This document shows, one piece after another, positions 1 through 9,201 of a DNA stretch of 64,000 nucleotides. Under the pieces are notes generated by a model. The model searched no databases, was not told the DNA's origin, and was given only the letters and a program-made list of their open reading frames with translations. Position 1 is the stretch's first letter. Every line of letters starts with the position of its first letter. The position numbers and the translations under genes were made by a program. The stretch lies in assembly GCF_001612845.1 (NCBI RefSeq), contig NZ_BDBF01000013.1:62001-126000 (forward strand). The letters are read 5' to 3'. Source of the DNA: Nocardia elegans NBRC 108235. GTDB taxonomy: Bacteria > Actinomycetota > Actinomycetes > Mycobacteriales > Mycobacteriaceae.

Positions 1-1
1 C

Positions 2-1621
2 GAGATCGCGCCGGCGCCTGCCGATGCGGCGGCACATACCAACGGTCAGACCGTCTTCGTCCGGGCGCGCACGCCGAGCGACCAGCGTCGAGAGGTGGTG
101 GTCCAAGCCGCGTTGCTCGGTGCGGGCAGCCTTGATCAATCCGTCGTGAAGTCGTTGCGGGCGCGTCCGGCGGTCGCTCGCCGCTATCTGGCTCTGGAAG
201 GCCGCCGCGTTCTCGGGGATCTCGCCGACCGGTTTCCGCTCGTTGCGGAGTCGGATCTCGGTGGCCGCCCGCTGACGTCCACGCCCGACGAGTCACTGGC
301 GGTGGCCAGAGGTCGAGGTGCGGTCGCCGATCCGCCGGATTGGTTCGGCGTCATCAAACCCTCCCGTCTGCTGGCGCCGGTGGCCGGAGCGGGTGGGCGG
401 CCCACCGACCGTGAACTCCGCCTGGAGTTCGATCCCCTCGACATCCCGGAGGAAGAGGCCGACGGTGACGTCGAGCAGTCCGGGGAAAGCAAGATCGCGA
501 AGCTGTTCGAGAATCCGCTGTTCAGTTCGCGTACCCTCATGGACTTCTTCCGTAAACAGTCGGGGAGTACGAGGTCGGCCGGGGACGGGCCGGCCGGTGC
601 CGAGGCGCCTGTCCGAGCGGTACGTCGTGCCCGCATGGTCGGGGTCCAGGCGCGGCCGCTGCCCGCGCGGATCCATTTCACCGACGACGGCAAGCCCGGT
701 GCCGCCGTCGGCGTGGGCGGGGCCCTGTATCCGGAATGGGATGTCCACCACCAGCGCTACCGTCCCGAGTGGTGCCGGGTGATCGACTTCCCCTTCACCG
801 CCGACGCCGACATCGCGGCCGCCGGTGTCCTGGCCGACGATGTGCTGCTGCGGCGCCTGGCCCGGGTCGGCTTGGGCCCCAAGGCTCTTCGCGGCCGCCC
901 CGACGGAGACGAACTCGACTTGGAGGCGCTGATCGACCTGTTCGTCGATCTGCGCTCGGGCCACTCGCCTCCCGAAAACGTCTACCGCGAGCACCGCAAA
1001 CTCGAACGCGATCTCGGTGTCCTGATCCTCCTGGACGCCTCCGGATCGGCTACCGATACCGACCCCGACGGTCTCGCCGTCCACGACCACCAGCGCCGCG
1101 CGGCCGCCACGCTCGCGGTCACCCTCGAAGAACTCGGCGACCGCGTCGCGGTGTACGCGTTTCGATCGCAGGGCCGCCACGCGGTGCATCTCCCGGCGAT
1201 AAAAACGTTCGGGCAGCGTTTCAGCGCGCTCGGGCGAGCCCGGCTGAACCAGCTCCAGCCTTCCAGTTACACGCGTCTCGGCGCCGGTATCCGGGGTGCA
1301 GGCGAGATCCTCAAATCCCAAGCGGGAACGCGCAATCGATTGTTGCTCGTGCTGTCGGACGGGTTCCCCTACGACGACGGCTACGAAGGCCGCTACGCCG
1401 AAGCCGATGCCTACAAGGCGCTCGAAGAACTCCGCGGCGACGGTGTCGGGTGCCTGTGTCTGTCTCTGGGCGCGGGCACCGACACCGAGGCGCTCGAACG
1501 CGTCTTCGGCTCCGCCGGCTACGCCAATGCCGCCACTCTCGCCGAGCTGAGCCCCCGCATGGACGACCTGTTCCTGGCTTCCTTGCGAGAGCTCAGAGCA
1601 CCGAAGCCGGCGCGCATGTGA
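2..1621 (+). CDS. norD: NorD-like VWA-domain protein (5' partial)
   Basis: The frame is open to the left edge, so the true start lies outside the window. The C-terminal half is a von Willebrand factor A domain with the metal-ion-dependent adhesion motif DASGS, followed by the usual VWA strands (LLLVLSDGFPYDD). The upstream part, with QAALLGAGSLD and RPAVARRYLALEG, matches the NorD family. NorD works with the AAA+ ATPase NorQ to mature enzymes such as nitric oxide reductase, probably by metal insertion. No reductase gene is visible here; a norQ/cbbQ partner would be expected upstream. Family assignment is confident, the client enzyme is unknown. Confidence 0.85.
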   Translation, partial: EIAPAPADAAAHTNGQTVFVRARTPSDQRREVVVQAALLGAGSLDQSVVKSLRARPAVARRYLALEGRRVLGDLADRFPLVAESDLGGRPLTSTPDESLAVARGRGAVADPPDWFGVIKPSRLLAPVAGAGGRPTDRELRLEFDPLDIPEEEADGDVEQSGESKIAKLFENPLFSSRTLMDFFRKQSGSTRSAGDGPAGAEAPVRAVRRARMVGVQARPLPARIHFTDDGKPGAAVGVGGALYPEWDVHHQRYRPEWCRVIDFPFTADADIAAAGVLADDVLLRRLARVGLGPKALRGRPDGDELDLEALIDLFVDLRSGHSPPENVYREHRKLERDLGVLILLDASGSATDTDPDGLAVHDHQRRAAATLAVTLEELGDRVAVYAFRSQGRHAVHLPAIKTFGQRFSALGRARLNQLQPSSYTRLGAGIRGAGEILKSQAGTRNRLLLVLSDGFPYDDGYEGRYAEADAYKALEELRGDGVGCLCLSLGAGTDTEALERVFGSAGYANAATLAELSPRMDDLFLASLRELRAPKPARM

Positions 1622-1649
1622 CGCGGCAACCCGACGAAAGGACGAGTCG

Positions 1650-2300
1650 ATGGATGTGATGCCACTCGAGCCCGCCGGCCGCGTACAGGGAGTGACCGCC
1701 GCGGTGGACGCGATCGCTCGTGCGCACCAGCACAGTCTGCGAGGGTGGTTGGTGGTCGTGGCTCACCATGTGGACGACGTGGTGGATCTCGCCGGGGGCT
1801 GGCTGTTCGACCGCGCCATGGCCGGATGTGATGTCTCGGTCCTGATCGCTCATCCACACGATCCGGTGCCACTACGCGTACTCGGCGCCGCAGTTGTCGA
1901 CCTCGCGACGGTGCCTGCCTCCTCGCACGATGCCACACCGCAACAACTGGCGGTCATCGGCGACGAGCGAACCTTCGACGACGCGGTACGCCGCTGGATC
2001 AACAGGTGCCTCGGCACCGGCTACCCCGAGACGACGCTGTGGGGCGATGTCCATGACCCCGATCTCGAGGGGCAGACCGAACCGGCGCAGCATCAGGCGA
2101 GCCTTGCCGCGCTGGCATTCAAAACTCGGGCCCACGCTCTCGCCGCGGGCCGCGCGGGAGTGGTCGATGACGCCCCGATCTCGGGTATCGAGTCGTTCCG
2201 TGCCGTCGGCCCGGCGCGGTCGGTGTCCGCCGCAAGAGGCCGGATCCGCAACGACTGGCGAGCGATGCTGCAACCGCCGCCGGAGAGGACACGACAGTGA
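1650..2300 (+). CDS. Hypothetical protein, faint PIG-L-like N-terminus
   Basis: A 216-residue protein I do not recognise. Residues 33-55 read WLVVVAHHVDDVVDLAGGW, which recalls the H-x-x-D-D metal site and GG turn of PIG-L deacetylases. The later metal-binding histidine of that family is not evident, so the resemblance may be chance or the protein a divergent, possibly inactive member. It lies 28 bp after norD, and its TGA overlaps the GTG of the following P450 (GTGA), so it is translationally coupled to the P450 and probably serves the same pathway. Confidence 0.6.
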   Translation: MDVMPLEPAGRVQGVTAAVDAIARAHQHSLRGWLVVVAHHVDDVVDLAGGWLFDRAMAGCDVSVLIAHPHDPVPLRVLGAAVVDLATVPASSHDATPQQLAVIGDERTFDDAVRRWINRCLGTGYPETTLWGDVHDPDLEGQTEPAQHQASLAALAFKTRAHALAAGRAGVVDDAPISGIESFRAVGPARSVSAARGRIRNDWRAMLQPPPERTRQ

Positions 2301-3637
2301 ACACCGAACAGGCTGCGGCACAAGCCGATCGTGCCCGCTACCATTTCGACCGGCATACACCCGAATACCGATTCCAGTTCCGGGCCATCACCGAAGACAT
2401 GCACGCCCGCTGTCCGCTGGCATGGACGGATACCTACGGCGGGCACTGGGTTGCTGCCGGGAACCGCGAAGTCTTCGAACTGGCTCGCTGCCCCCATGTG
2501 TCCAACGACCGCGACGTCCACGGACAACGCCGTGGCTACCAGGGCATCACGATCCCCTCCGGCACGCAAGCCATTCCCATGCGCAGCGGCATCCTTGAAA
2601 TGGACGATCCCGAGCACCGGCTGTTCCGGGCGGTACTCAACCCATATCTCTCGCCCAGCGCCGTGAACCGATGGCTGCCGTTCATCGACGAACTGATCCG
2701 CGCCTGCCTGGACGAGAAGATCGAATCCGGACGCATCGATTTCGTCGACGACCTCGCCAACATCGTGCCCGCGGTTCTCACCCTCGCCATGCTCGGCATC
2801 CCGCTGGCCAAATGGTCCGTCTACAACGGACCCGCCCACGCCTCGGTCTACACCCCACCCGACTCACCGGACATGCCGCGAGTCACGAAAATGAACATGG
2901 ACATGGGCATGGACTTGCTGGCAAATCTCAACGAGATCAGGGAGCACCCGCGCCCGGGGCTGATCCACGCGCTGGCCACCATGCGCATCGACGGCGACAA
3001 ACCCGACGATCTCGACCTGCTGGGCATTCTCGCGCTGCTCATCGGTGGCGGATTCGACACGACCACGGCACTGACGGCGCACTCGTTGGAATGGCTGTCC
3101 CAGCACCCATCCGACCGCGAAACCCTGAGCAGCCAGCGAGACCTGCTCCTCGACTCGGCCACCGAAGAGTTCCTGCGCTATTTCACCCCGGCACCGGGCG
3201 ACGGCCGAACCGTCTCGGCCGACTGCGAGATCGCGGGACAGCAACTCGCAGAAGGAGAACGGCTGTGGCTCTCCTGGGCGATGGCCAACCGCGACGCCAC
3301 CGTATTCGCCGATCCACACTCCGTCGTTCTCGACCGAAAGCGCAACCGCCACTTCAGCTTCGGCCTCGGAATTCACCGCTGCATCGGATCCAACGTCGCT
3401 CGAGTCGTTTTCAAACGCATGCTCATCGCCGTGCTCGACCGCATGCCCGACTACACCTGCGACCCAGCCGGCACGGTGCACTACGAAACCATCGGGATCA
3501 TCCAGGGAATGCGCAAACTTCCCGCCACCTTCACCCCGGGGCGACGTCTCGGAGCCGGACTCGACGACACCCTCGACACACTGCAACGCATGTGCGATGA
3601 ACAGCGCCTCGCCGCCTCGGCCGAAAGCATCCCGTAA
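2297..3637 (+). CDS. Cytochrome P450
   Basis: A 446-residue P450 monooxygenase. The heme-binding motif FSFGLGIHRCIG puts the axial cysteine at residue 362. The I-helix motif is GGGFDTTT (250-257) and the K-helix ExxR is EFLR (291-294). The I-helix has Phe-Asp where many bacterial P450s have the acid-alcohol pair in AGxDT, a mild variation. No ferredoxin or reductase gene is adjacent, so redox partners must come from elsewhere. The GTG start overlaps the stop of the preceding hypothetical gene. An SDR follows 71 bp later, suggesting an oxidise-then-dehydrogenate module. Substrate unknown. Confidence 0.9.
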   Translation: MNTEQAAAQADRARYHFDRHTPEYRFQFRAITEDMHARCPLAWTDTYGGHWVAAGNREVFELARCPHVSNDRDVHGQRRGYQGITIPSGTQAIPMRSGILEMDDPEHRLFRAVLNPYLSPSAVNRWLPFIDELIRACLDEKIESGRIDFVDDLANIVPAVLTLAMLGIPLAKWSVYNGPAHASVYTPPDSPDMPRVTKMNMDMGMDLLANLNEIREHPRPGLIHALATMRIDGDKPDDLDLLGILALLIGGGFDTTTALTAHSLEWLSQHPSDRETLSSQRDLLLDSATEEFLRYFTPAPGDGRTVSADCEIAGQQLAEGERLWLSWAMANRDATVFADPHSVVLDRKRNRHFSFGLGIHRCIGSNVARVVFKRMLIAVLDRMPDYTCDPAGTVHYETIGIIQGMRKLPATFTPGRRLGAGLDDTLDTLQRMCDEQRLAASAESIP

Positions 3638-3708
3638 CCGGTCCACCGACTATCGACCGGTGCCCGAACATGGACCCCTCACCCACCGAGTAGAAAGCAA
3701 CATCCATC

Positions 3709-4815
3709 ATGGCCCCATCCATCCGGACAGCAGAGAATTCGAACGGGTCCCGAACCGGCCCAGTGCTGGTGACCGGGGCGTTCGGGCTCGTCGGCACGGC
3801 GACCGTACGACGGCTGCTCGATACCGGCCGCGAGGTTGTGGCCACCGACCTGGATAATCCTAGGAACCGTCGCGTGGCCCGCGGAATCGCCGACACCAGG
3901 CTGCGCGTTCACTGGGCCGACCTGACCGACCCGGAACAGGTGGATGAGCTGATCACCACTATCGCGCCGACAGATGTCGTGCACCTTGCAGCGATCATCC
4001 CGCCGCTGTGCTACCGCTACCCCGATCTGGCCGAGGCGGTGAATGTCGGCGCGACCGCCGCGCTGGTGCGCGCTGCCGAGAAGTCGCCCGCCCCGCCGCG
4101 ATTTGTGCAAGCCTCCAGTATCGCCGTCTACGGTCCGCGGAACCCACATCGGACTGACGCTGTGCTCGCACCCGATACCCCGATCCGGCCGATCGACGTC
4201 TACGGGACGCAGAAGGGAGAAACGGAAAGATTGTTGATCACATCATCACTGGAATGGATCGTCTTGAGACTTGGTGGGGTGCTGTCCGTCAGCGGTGGAC
4301 TCGCCATCAACACCGACATGCTCCGTTTCGAGGCTGCACTGCCGGCGGACGGCCGGATCCAGACCGTGGATGTCCGCGACGTCGCCGCTGCGTTCGAATC
4401 CGCGCTGACTACGCCTGCGACACGGGAAGTCTTCCTGATAGCCGGAGACTCCTCACATCGGCAACGCCAGCACGACGTCGTCAGCTCCGTCACCGCCGCA
4501 CTCGGTTTACGCGATGTGTTCCCCGACGGCATAGTCGGCGACCCGGACAACGACGAGCACTGGTTCACCACAGACTGGGTCGACACCGAGCGGTCCCAGC
4601 AGGTCCTCGCATTCCAGCAGCACTCCTGGCCCGGCATGCTCGAGGAAATTCGTGTGAAAGCCGGCCGGTACCGACCCCTGCTCCGCGCCGCGGCGCCCCT
4701 GGCGCGTGCCTGGCTGCGCCGAACGTCGCCTTACCTCGGAAAGCACCGAACATTTGCTGATCCCTGGAACGCTGTCACGACCATGTTCGGGAACCCGTAT
4801 CCAGAATCGGCATGA
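3709..4815 (+). CDS. NAD(P)-dependent epimerase/dehydratase (extended SDR)
   Basis: A 368-residue extended short-chain dehydrogenase. The Rossmann motif is TGAFGLVG near residue 22, followed by an acidic ATDLDN turn that favours NAD. The active site has the Ser of ASSIAVYG and the YxxxK pair in YGTQK. The C-terminal region (about 300-368) is Arg-rich and aromatic, longer than sugar-nucleotide epimerases require. It is the last gene of the run from norD, so it may act on the P450 product. Steroid-dehydrogenase-like or sugar-epimerase roles are both possible. Confidence 0.85.
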   Translation: MAPSIRTAENSNGSRTGPVLVTGAFGLVGTATVRRLLDTGREVVATDLDNPRNRRVARGIADTRLRVHWADLTDPEQVDELITTIAPTDVVHLAAIIPPLCYRYPDLAEAVNVGATAALVRAAEKSPAPPRFVQASSIAVYGPRNPHRTDAVLAPDTPIRPIDVYGTQKGETERLLITSSLEWIVLRLGGVLSVSGGLAINTDMLRFEAALPADGRIQTVDVRDVAAAFESALTTPATREVFLIAGDSSHRQRQHDVVSSVTAALGLRDVFPDGIVGDPDNDEHWFTTDWVDTERSQQVLAFQQHSWPGMLEEIRVKAGRYRPLLRAAAPLARAWLRRTSPYLGKHRTFADPWNAVTTMFGNPYPESA

Positions 4816-5622
4816 CCCTCGGTCTCTCGATCCGCCCGCTAATCGCTGGATGGCCTGCGACCAGCTCATATCCGCCGGATTGGTGCTGGTGTTTCGACTC
4901 GAGAAGCGTTCGGCCGCTCATTCCTCGCGTGCACCTTCCCGTCTTGCTTGCCGGACCCGATCGGTCTGGCAGTACCAAGCCGTCCCGTCGTTGTCGGGGC
5001 TGCTTGCCACCCCCACCGTCGTCTCCCGGATCGGGCTGCCCCCAGTTTCATCCGGCCGCTGCGACGACCGCATGGTGCAGGTCTTCCACCTCCACTCGGT
5101 TGAACAGCGCCTCACGGCGCTGGATGTTGCGGGTCAACGCGCAGAATGCTGCCTACGAACTTCGCAAGGGTGGAACCGTCCCATGGCTGGTGGGCTCGTC
5201 CCATGGTTCCTTCGGTGCATCGAACCTCTTCCGCGCGGACCACTCGGGGGGCACCACAGGCGTTGTCGACCACCGTGCTGACCACTCGGCGGAACGTTTG
5301 TGGCGTCGCCCAGGCGTCAATTTCGCTCGCGCGGCCTGCCAGACCGGGCGGTGGCGGCGTTCGACGCCGCGCTGCTGGTTCGGTTTCCGAATTGTACTGC
5401 TGCGCAGAGAAGTTGAGTTGTAGGACAAACTGTCGGAGCTTGCTGTTTCTGCGGCTCGGGATCGCTCCCTCAGCGTTCGCATGTCAGCGCCGATCTGTCT
5501 CGGACATGTCGGGATATGGTGCTCGGGATCGAGCAAAACCCTTGTTGCGCCATCGGTGGCGCCACCGCTACGTACACCTGCCGATATGGTCCGAGGAGCG
5601 GGCCCGGGCGAAGGAGGCGGCG
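4816..5622 (+). other. 807-bp region without a recognisable gene
   Basis: Several long open frames exist on both strands, but all are rich in Arg, Ser, Pro and Cys and match no family I know. The long plus frame running into the next hydrolase is only an upstream extension, because that gene has a good ribosome-binding site and ATG of its own at 5623. The composition could reflect a decayed insertion, but no terminal repeats or transposase motifs were found. Promoters for the downstream hydrolase probably lie in the AT-richer part around 5400-5560. Confidence 0.5.
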
Positions 5623-6522
5623 ATGGTTGTGACGATGGGGGCGGGTGTCGCCGCACCGGGATGGTTTACGCAGGCCATTGCGGAACTGCCCGAACATCGT
5701 GAGGTCGACGTCGGGGGCGGTGTCGTTCATTTGCGGTGCTGGGGCCGGGCGGGGACGGCCGGTGTGGTGCTGGTGCACGGCGGATCGGCGCATTCGGGCT
5801 GGTGGGACCACATCGCTCCGCTGTTGGCGGGTACGCATCGTGTGGTGGCGCTGGATTTGTCCGGTCACGGTGACAGCGCCGTGCGATCCCGATATCCGAT
5901 CGAGGGCTGGGCGGACGAGGTGATGGCCGCTGCCGAGGCCGGCGGGATAGCCGGACGGCCGTACGTCGTCGGGCACAGCATGGGTGGGCGAGTGAGCGCC
6001 GTGGCGGCTGCTCGGCATCGGGAATCGCTCGCGGGTCTGGTCGTCATCGATTCTCCGTTTCAGGAGCCGTCGGAAGAGTCCATCGTCCGGCAGTTGCTCC
6101 ACCGGCCGAAGACGTACCCGACGCGGGATGAGATCTGTGGTCGGTTTCGAACCGTCCCGGACCAGGCGGTTCTGCTTCCTTACGTCGCGCGGCACGTGGC
6201 GGAGGAATCGGTGCGAGACAGCGGTGCCGGGTGGGGCTGGAAGTTCGATCCCGAGATGTTGCGCAAACGCCTCGAGGACGGGCGTATCCCACCCCTCGGC
6301 TCGCTGCGGGCCGTGGAGGCATCCGTGCTCTACATCCGGTGCGAACGCGGTGTGGTGGCGCGGGAGCGGGCGCTGCAGATCGCGAGCCTGTTCGGGCGAC
6401 CCGCGACGGTGGTCGAATTGGCCGAGGCCGGTCATCACCCGATGATGGATCAGCCGCTTGCGCTGGTGGCGACCTTGCGGACCGTCCTCGCCCAGTGGGA
6501 TTCGCGCGTTCGACCGGAATAA
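5623..6522 (+). CDS. Alpha/beta-fold hydrolase
   Basis: A 299-residue hydrolase. The oxyanion-hole segment is LVHGGSAHSGWW, the nucleophile elbow is GHSMGG, and the catalytic His is in AEAGHHPMMDQ near the C-terminus. The start at 5623 is chosen because AAGGAGG sits 6 bp upstream; a frame extension to 5146 is open but not protein-like. It resembles the broad family of epoxide hydrolases, haloperoxidases and C-C hydrolases, and no specific substrate can be named. A PPOX-fold gene follows 28 bp later, so the two are likely co-transcribed. Confidence 0.85.
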   Translation: MVVTMGAGVAAPGWFTQAIAELPEHREVDVGGGVVHLRCWGRAGTAGVVLVHGGSAHSGWWDHIAPLLAGTHRVVALDLSGHGDSAVRSRYPIEGWADEVMAAAEAGGIAGRPYVVGHSMGGRVSAVAAARHRESLAGLVVIDSPFQEPSEESIVRQLLHRPKTYPTRDEICGRFRTVPDQAVLLPYVARHVAEESVRDSGAGWGWKFDPEMLRKRLEDGRIPPLGSLRAVEASVLYIRCERGVVARERALQIASLFGRPATVVELAEAGHHPMMDQPLALVATLRTVLAQWDSRVRPE

Positions 6523-6550
6523 CGGCGCAACCCGGTCCGTTCGACGTCTT

Positions 6551-6982
6551 ATGCCGAAACCTTTCTCGGAAGCCGAGCGTCAAGAGTTCCTGGCGGGCAA
6601 GCACATCGGAGTGCTGTCGGTCGCCGCTACCGACGGGCGTCCGCCCGCCACCGCACCGATCTGGTACGACTACACCCCGGGCGGCAATATTCGCATCAAC
6701 ACCGGCGCGGCACGCCGCAAGGCCAGGCTGGTGCGTGAAGCCGGCGTGGTGACACTGACGGTGCAGCGCGAAGAGTTGCCCTATCAGTACGTCATCGTCG
6801 AGGGCACGGTCGTCGAGGCCGTCACCCCCTCGCCCCGGGACGCGCGGGTGAGCATCGCCAGCCGCTATCTCGGTCCCGAGGAGGGCCGCGCCTTCGCGGA
6901 CCGGATGGACGGCAACGACTCCGTACTGTTCACCATCCGCCCCGACCGCTGGATCAGCCAGGACTACTCGGGTGATCTCTGA
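6551..6982 (+). CDS. PPOX-class (pyridoxamine 5'-phosphate oxidase-like) flavin/F420-binding protein
   Basis: A 143-residue single split-barrel protein of the pyridoxamine-phosphate-oxidase-like superfamily, which in actinobacteria includes many F420- or heme-binding reductases. Typical features are the strand HIGVLSVAATDGRPPATAPIW, an NTGAARRKARLV segment that would contact the cofactor phosphate, and a final FTIRPDRWISQDYS strand. The start is the first ATG after the upstream hydrolase. Length fits the TIGR03618-like subgroup. Cofactor and substrate cannot be decided from sequence alone. Confidence 0.8.
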   Translation: MPKPFSEAERQEFLAGKHIGVLSVAATDGRPPATAPIWYDYTPGGNIRINTGAARRKARLVREAGVVTLTVQREELPYQYVIVEGTVVEAVTPSPRDARVSIASRYLGPEEGRAFADRMDGNDSVLFTIRPDRWISQDYSGDL

Positions 6983-7195
6983 CAGCACTGTTCGGGCGTC
7001 CAGCCCGGAGATCGACTCGGCGACGGCGCAGGCGACGCGCGAGAATTCGGTGGCCGGCCACATGAATCGTGCCGCCGGACAGGCCGTCGGCCTGATCAAC
7101 GACTGCGCGGCGCGGGCGATATCGTCCGCCGCCTGACCGAGGAAGCGGTCGCGGCACTGGAGAACCCTGCCAAGCGAATCAAGCTGTCCGACTGA
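6975..7195 (+). pseudogene. C-terminal remnant of nitronate monooxygenase, frameshifted
   Basis: Just past the PPOX stop, one frame reads HMNRAAGQAVGLIND (about 7059-7103), then the next frame continues RGAGDIVRRLTEEAVAALEN up to a stop at 7193-7195. Together these give the C-terminal signature of nitronate monooxygenases (AGQAVGLI followed by an EIVRRL helix). The FMN barrel that should precede it is absent. This is a 5'-truncated relic with one frameshift near 7104, and it marks a deletion junction directly behind the PPOX gene. Confidence 0.7.
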
Positions 7196-7644
7196 ACTAT
7201 CGCCGCCCAATTCGCCGACGCCCGCATACCACCGTCGTCCACCGTGTCGAACGCCGGGGACCGCGGACGTCGTGATGTTTCGCCACGAAGTCGTGATCAC
7301 ACCGTGCTGATCGAAGGGAGCGGCACGGAGGCGTTCGCCGATGACGCCGAGCTACCATCTGTTTCGCTCTCTGGTTCCGAATAAGACTCCGCTTCAACGA
7401 CTTCCGAACAGCCCTGGCGTGCGAGCAGTGCATTTCGATGCGATGTTCACGCGAAAGCCACTCGGGCACTCGGATGTTTACTGGACGGTAGCCATGGCTA
7501 ATCCGTGGCCGGGGCCTCCCTGTTTCACCCGATCGAAACTGCTCGACCTCTCACCGATGCACCCCTGACCGATTACTCGTTCCGGACCGCATCGGTCGCA
7601 AGTCAGAATGTTCGTCGAAAGGATTGAGGGACAGTGCATTACCT
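7196..7644 (+). other. 449-bp intergenic region
   Basis: No gene is recognised. Short open frames lack family resemblance. The last part (about 7560-7640) should hold the promoter and ribosome-binding site of the next P450; GAAAGG at 7617 and GAGGGA at 7626 are the only purine-rich candidates. Confidence 0.5.
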
Positions 7645-8952
7645 ATGTTCGAGCTCGGCCATGGTTTCGCCGGCCGGTGGTGGCCGGTGACAGCCGAGAT
7701 GGAGATCCTCGAACTGACAGACGAGTTCTACCAGGATCCGCATGCGACCTATCGGGCGCTGCGCGAGCGCGGCCCCCTCCATCGCATTCGATTGGACGGT
7801 GTCCTCGGCTGGTTGATCGTCGATCACGACGTGGCCAAGCAAGCCTTGGCGGAGCCGACCATCAGCAAGCGCATCGGGTCGCCCGAGGGCCAGGCCGTGC
7901 TGGCCAAGAACGGTGCGGCCGAGATGTTCAACACCGCCATCAACGACAACATGTTGTTCGCCGATCCGCCACAGCACACGCGTCTGCGCCGCCTCGTGGC
8001 GAAGGCGTTCGCGGGGCCCGCCATCCGCGATCTGCAACCGAGAATCAGCTCGATCGCCGACACTCTGCTCGACGGCATCAGCGCGCGAACGACTGTCGAC
8101 CTCATCGACAGCTACGCGTTCCGGCTGCCGATCGCGGTGATCTGCGAGTTGCTCGGGGTGCCCGACGACGACAAGGCAGACTTCCGTTCGTGGACCGCCG
8201 TGGTCGTCAGCGACACCGCCACGAACGAGGAGCGCGCCGCCGCCGGGGTTGAATACTTCACCTACCTGACGGCGTTGATCGCCGAACGGACCGACGACCC
8301 CCGCGACGACCTGCTCTCCCACCTGATCATCGCGAAAGACCACGAGGACCGGCTGGACCACCACGAGCTCATCGCCATGCTGCTCCTGCTGCTGATAGCG
8401 GGGCATGAGACCACCGTCAACCTGATCGGCAACTCGGTACTCGAGCTACTGCGCGAGCCCGCGATCGCCGAGCGGTTGCGCGCGGACCCCGAAGCGATAC
8501 CCGCCTACGTCGAGGAGATCCTGCGCTGCCAGGGGTCGCTGCACTTGGCCACGGCCCGGTACACCACCGCCCCGATCACGTTGGGCGATCGAGACATCGA
8601 CGCGGACGAATTCATCCTCATCTCGCTCGCCGCCGCCAACCGCGACCCCGCCCGGTTCGCCGAGCCGGACCGCATCGACCTCGAACGACCCGAGAGCCGG
8701 CACATCGCCTTCGGACACGGCATCCATCACTGTCTCGGTGCCGCCCTGGCACGAATGGAGGCCACGACCGCGATCTCGAGGCTGCTGGCCACTTTCCCGG
8801 ATCTGTCGCTCGACGGCGAATTCAGCGATCTGACGTGGCGAAAGAGCCTGTTGATTCACGGCTTGACCAGCCTGCCGGTCCGGCTGGCCGCACGCACGGA
8901 TTCTCGGACCGGGCCCTTGACCGACACGGACCGCGTCTCCGTCATGGCCTGA
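7645..8952 (+). CDS. Cytochrome P450 (CYP107-like)
   Basis: A 435-residue P450 with canonical motifs: I-helix AGHETT (252-257), ExxR in EEILR (291-294) and heme loop FGHGIHHCLG with the cysteine at residue 363. The N-terminus LTDEFYQDPHATYRALRERG is typical of CYP107-type soluble P450s. The start is uncertain: TTG at 7624, ATG at 7645 (used) and ATG at 7699 are all in frame, and 7699 gives the length most usual for the family. It is unlike the P450 at 2297, which has a different I-helix. No redox partner is adjacent and the substrate is unknown. Confidence 0.9.
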   Translation: MFELGHGFAGRWWPVTAEMEILELTDEFYQDPHATYRALRERGPLHRIRLDGVLGWLIVDHDVAKQALAEPTISKRIGSPEGQAVLAKNGAAEMFNTAINDNMLFADPPQHTRLRRLVAKAFAGPAIRDLQPRISSIADTLLDGISARTTVDLIDSYAFRLPIAVICELLGVPDDDKADFRSWTAVVVSDTATNEERAAAGVEYFTYLTALIAERTDDPRDDLLSHLIIAKDHEDRLDHHELIAMLLLLLIAGHETTVNLIGNSVLELLREPAIAERLRADPEAIPAYVEEILRCQGSLHLATARYTTAPITLGDRDIDADEFILISLAAANRDPARFAEPDRIDLERPESRHIAFGHGIHHCLGAALARMEATTAISRLLATFPDLSLDGEFSDLTWRKSLLIHGLTSLPVRLAARTDSRTGPLTDTDRVSVMA

Positions 8953-8970
8953 CCCGGCCGTCGACACGAC

Positions 8971-9024
8971 GAGTGGTACATCGCGGCAATCCCATTCCGG
9001 CTCGCTCCCAGCGATGTACCACTC
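8971..9024. repeat. Perfect 14-bp inverted repeat downstream of P450
   Basis: GAGTGGTACATCGC (8971-8984) is exactly mirrored at 9011-9024, with a 26-nt loop. It begins 19 bp after the P450 stop. It could work as a factor-assisted terminator or mRNA 3' hairpin, but there is no T-tract. The minus strand through this region also reads as an acidic protein-like stretch (IEEAIVRLDVEFEDQL) with no start and upstream stops, so it may instead be part of a decayed gene. Confidence 0.5.
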
Positions 9025-9201
9025 ATCCGTGAGGGTGCCAGGAGAGCGACGCAGCTGGTCCTCGAACTCGACGTCGAGGCGAACAATCGCCTCTTCGATG
9101 TCGGCTCCCACCGCACGCGGGCCGGTGACGCGGTCATCCTCGAAGAGGGGGCGGGTTGTGACCGACTATCTGGCGACTTACGCGTCAGGAGGCTAGCGCT
9201 G

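Noticed and set aside
4706..5423. Overlapping frames downstream of the epimerase as possible transposase pieces
   Set aside because: No DDE or DEDD motif, no terminal repeats, and Cys/Arg-rich composition; origin left undecided.
6044..7300. Minus-strand frame antisense to the hydrolase and PPOX genes
   Set aside because: Composition is that of a high-GC shadow frame; both plus-strand genes have clear family motifs.
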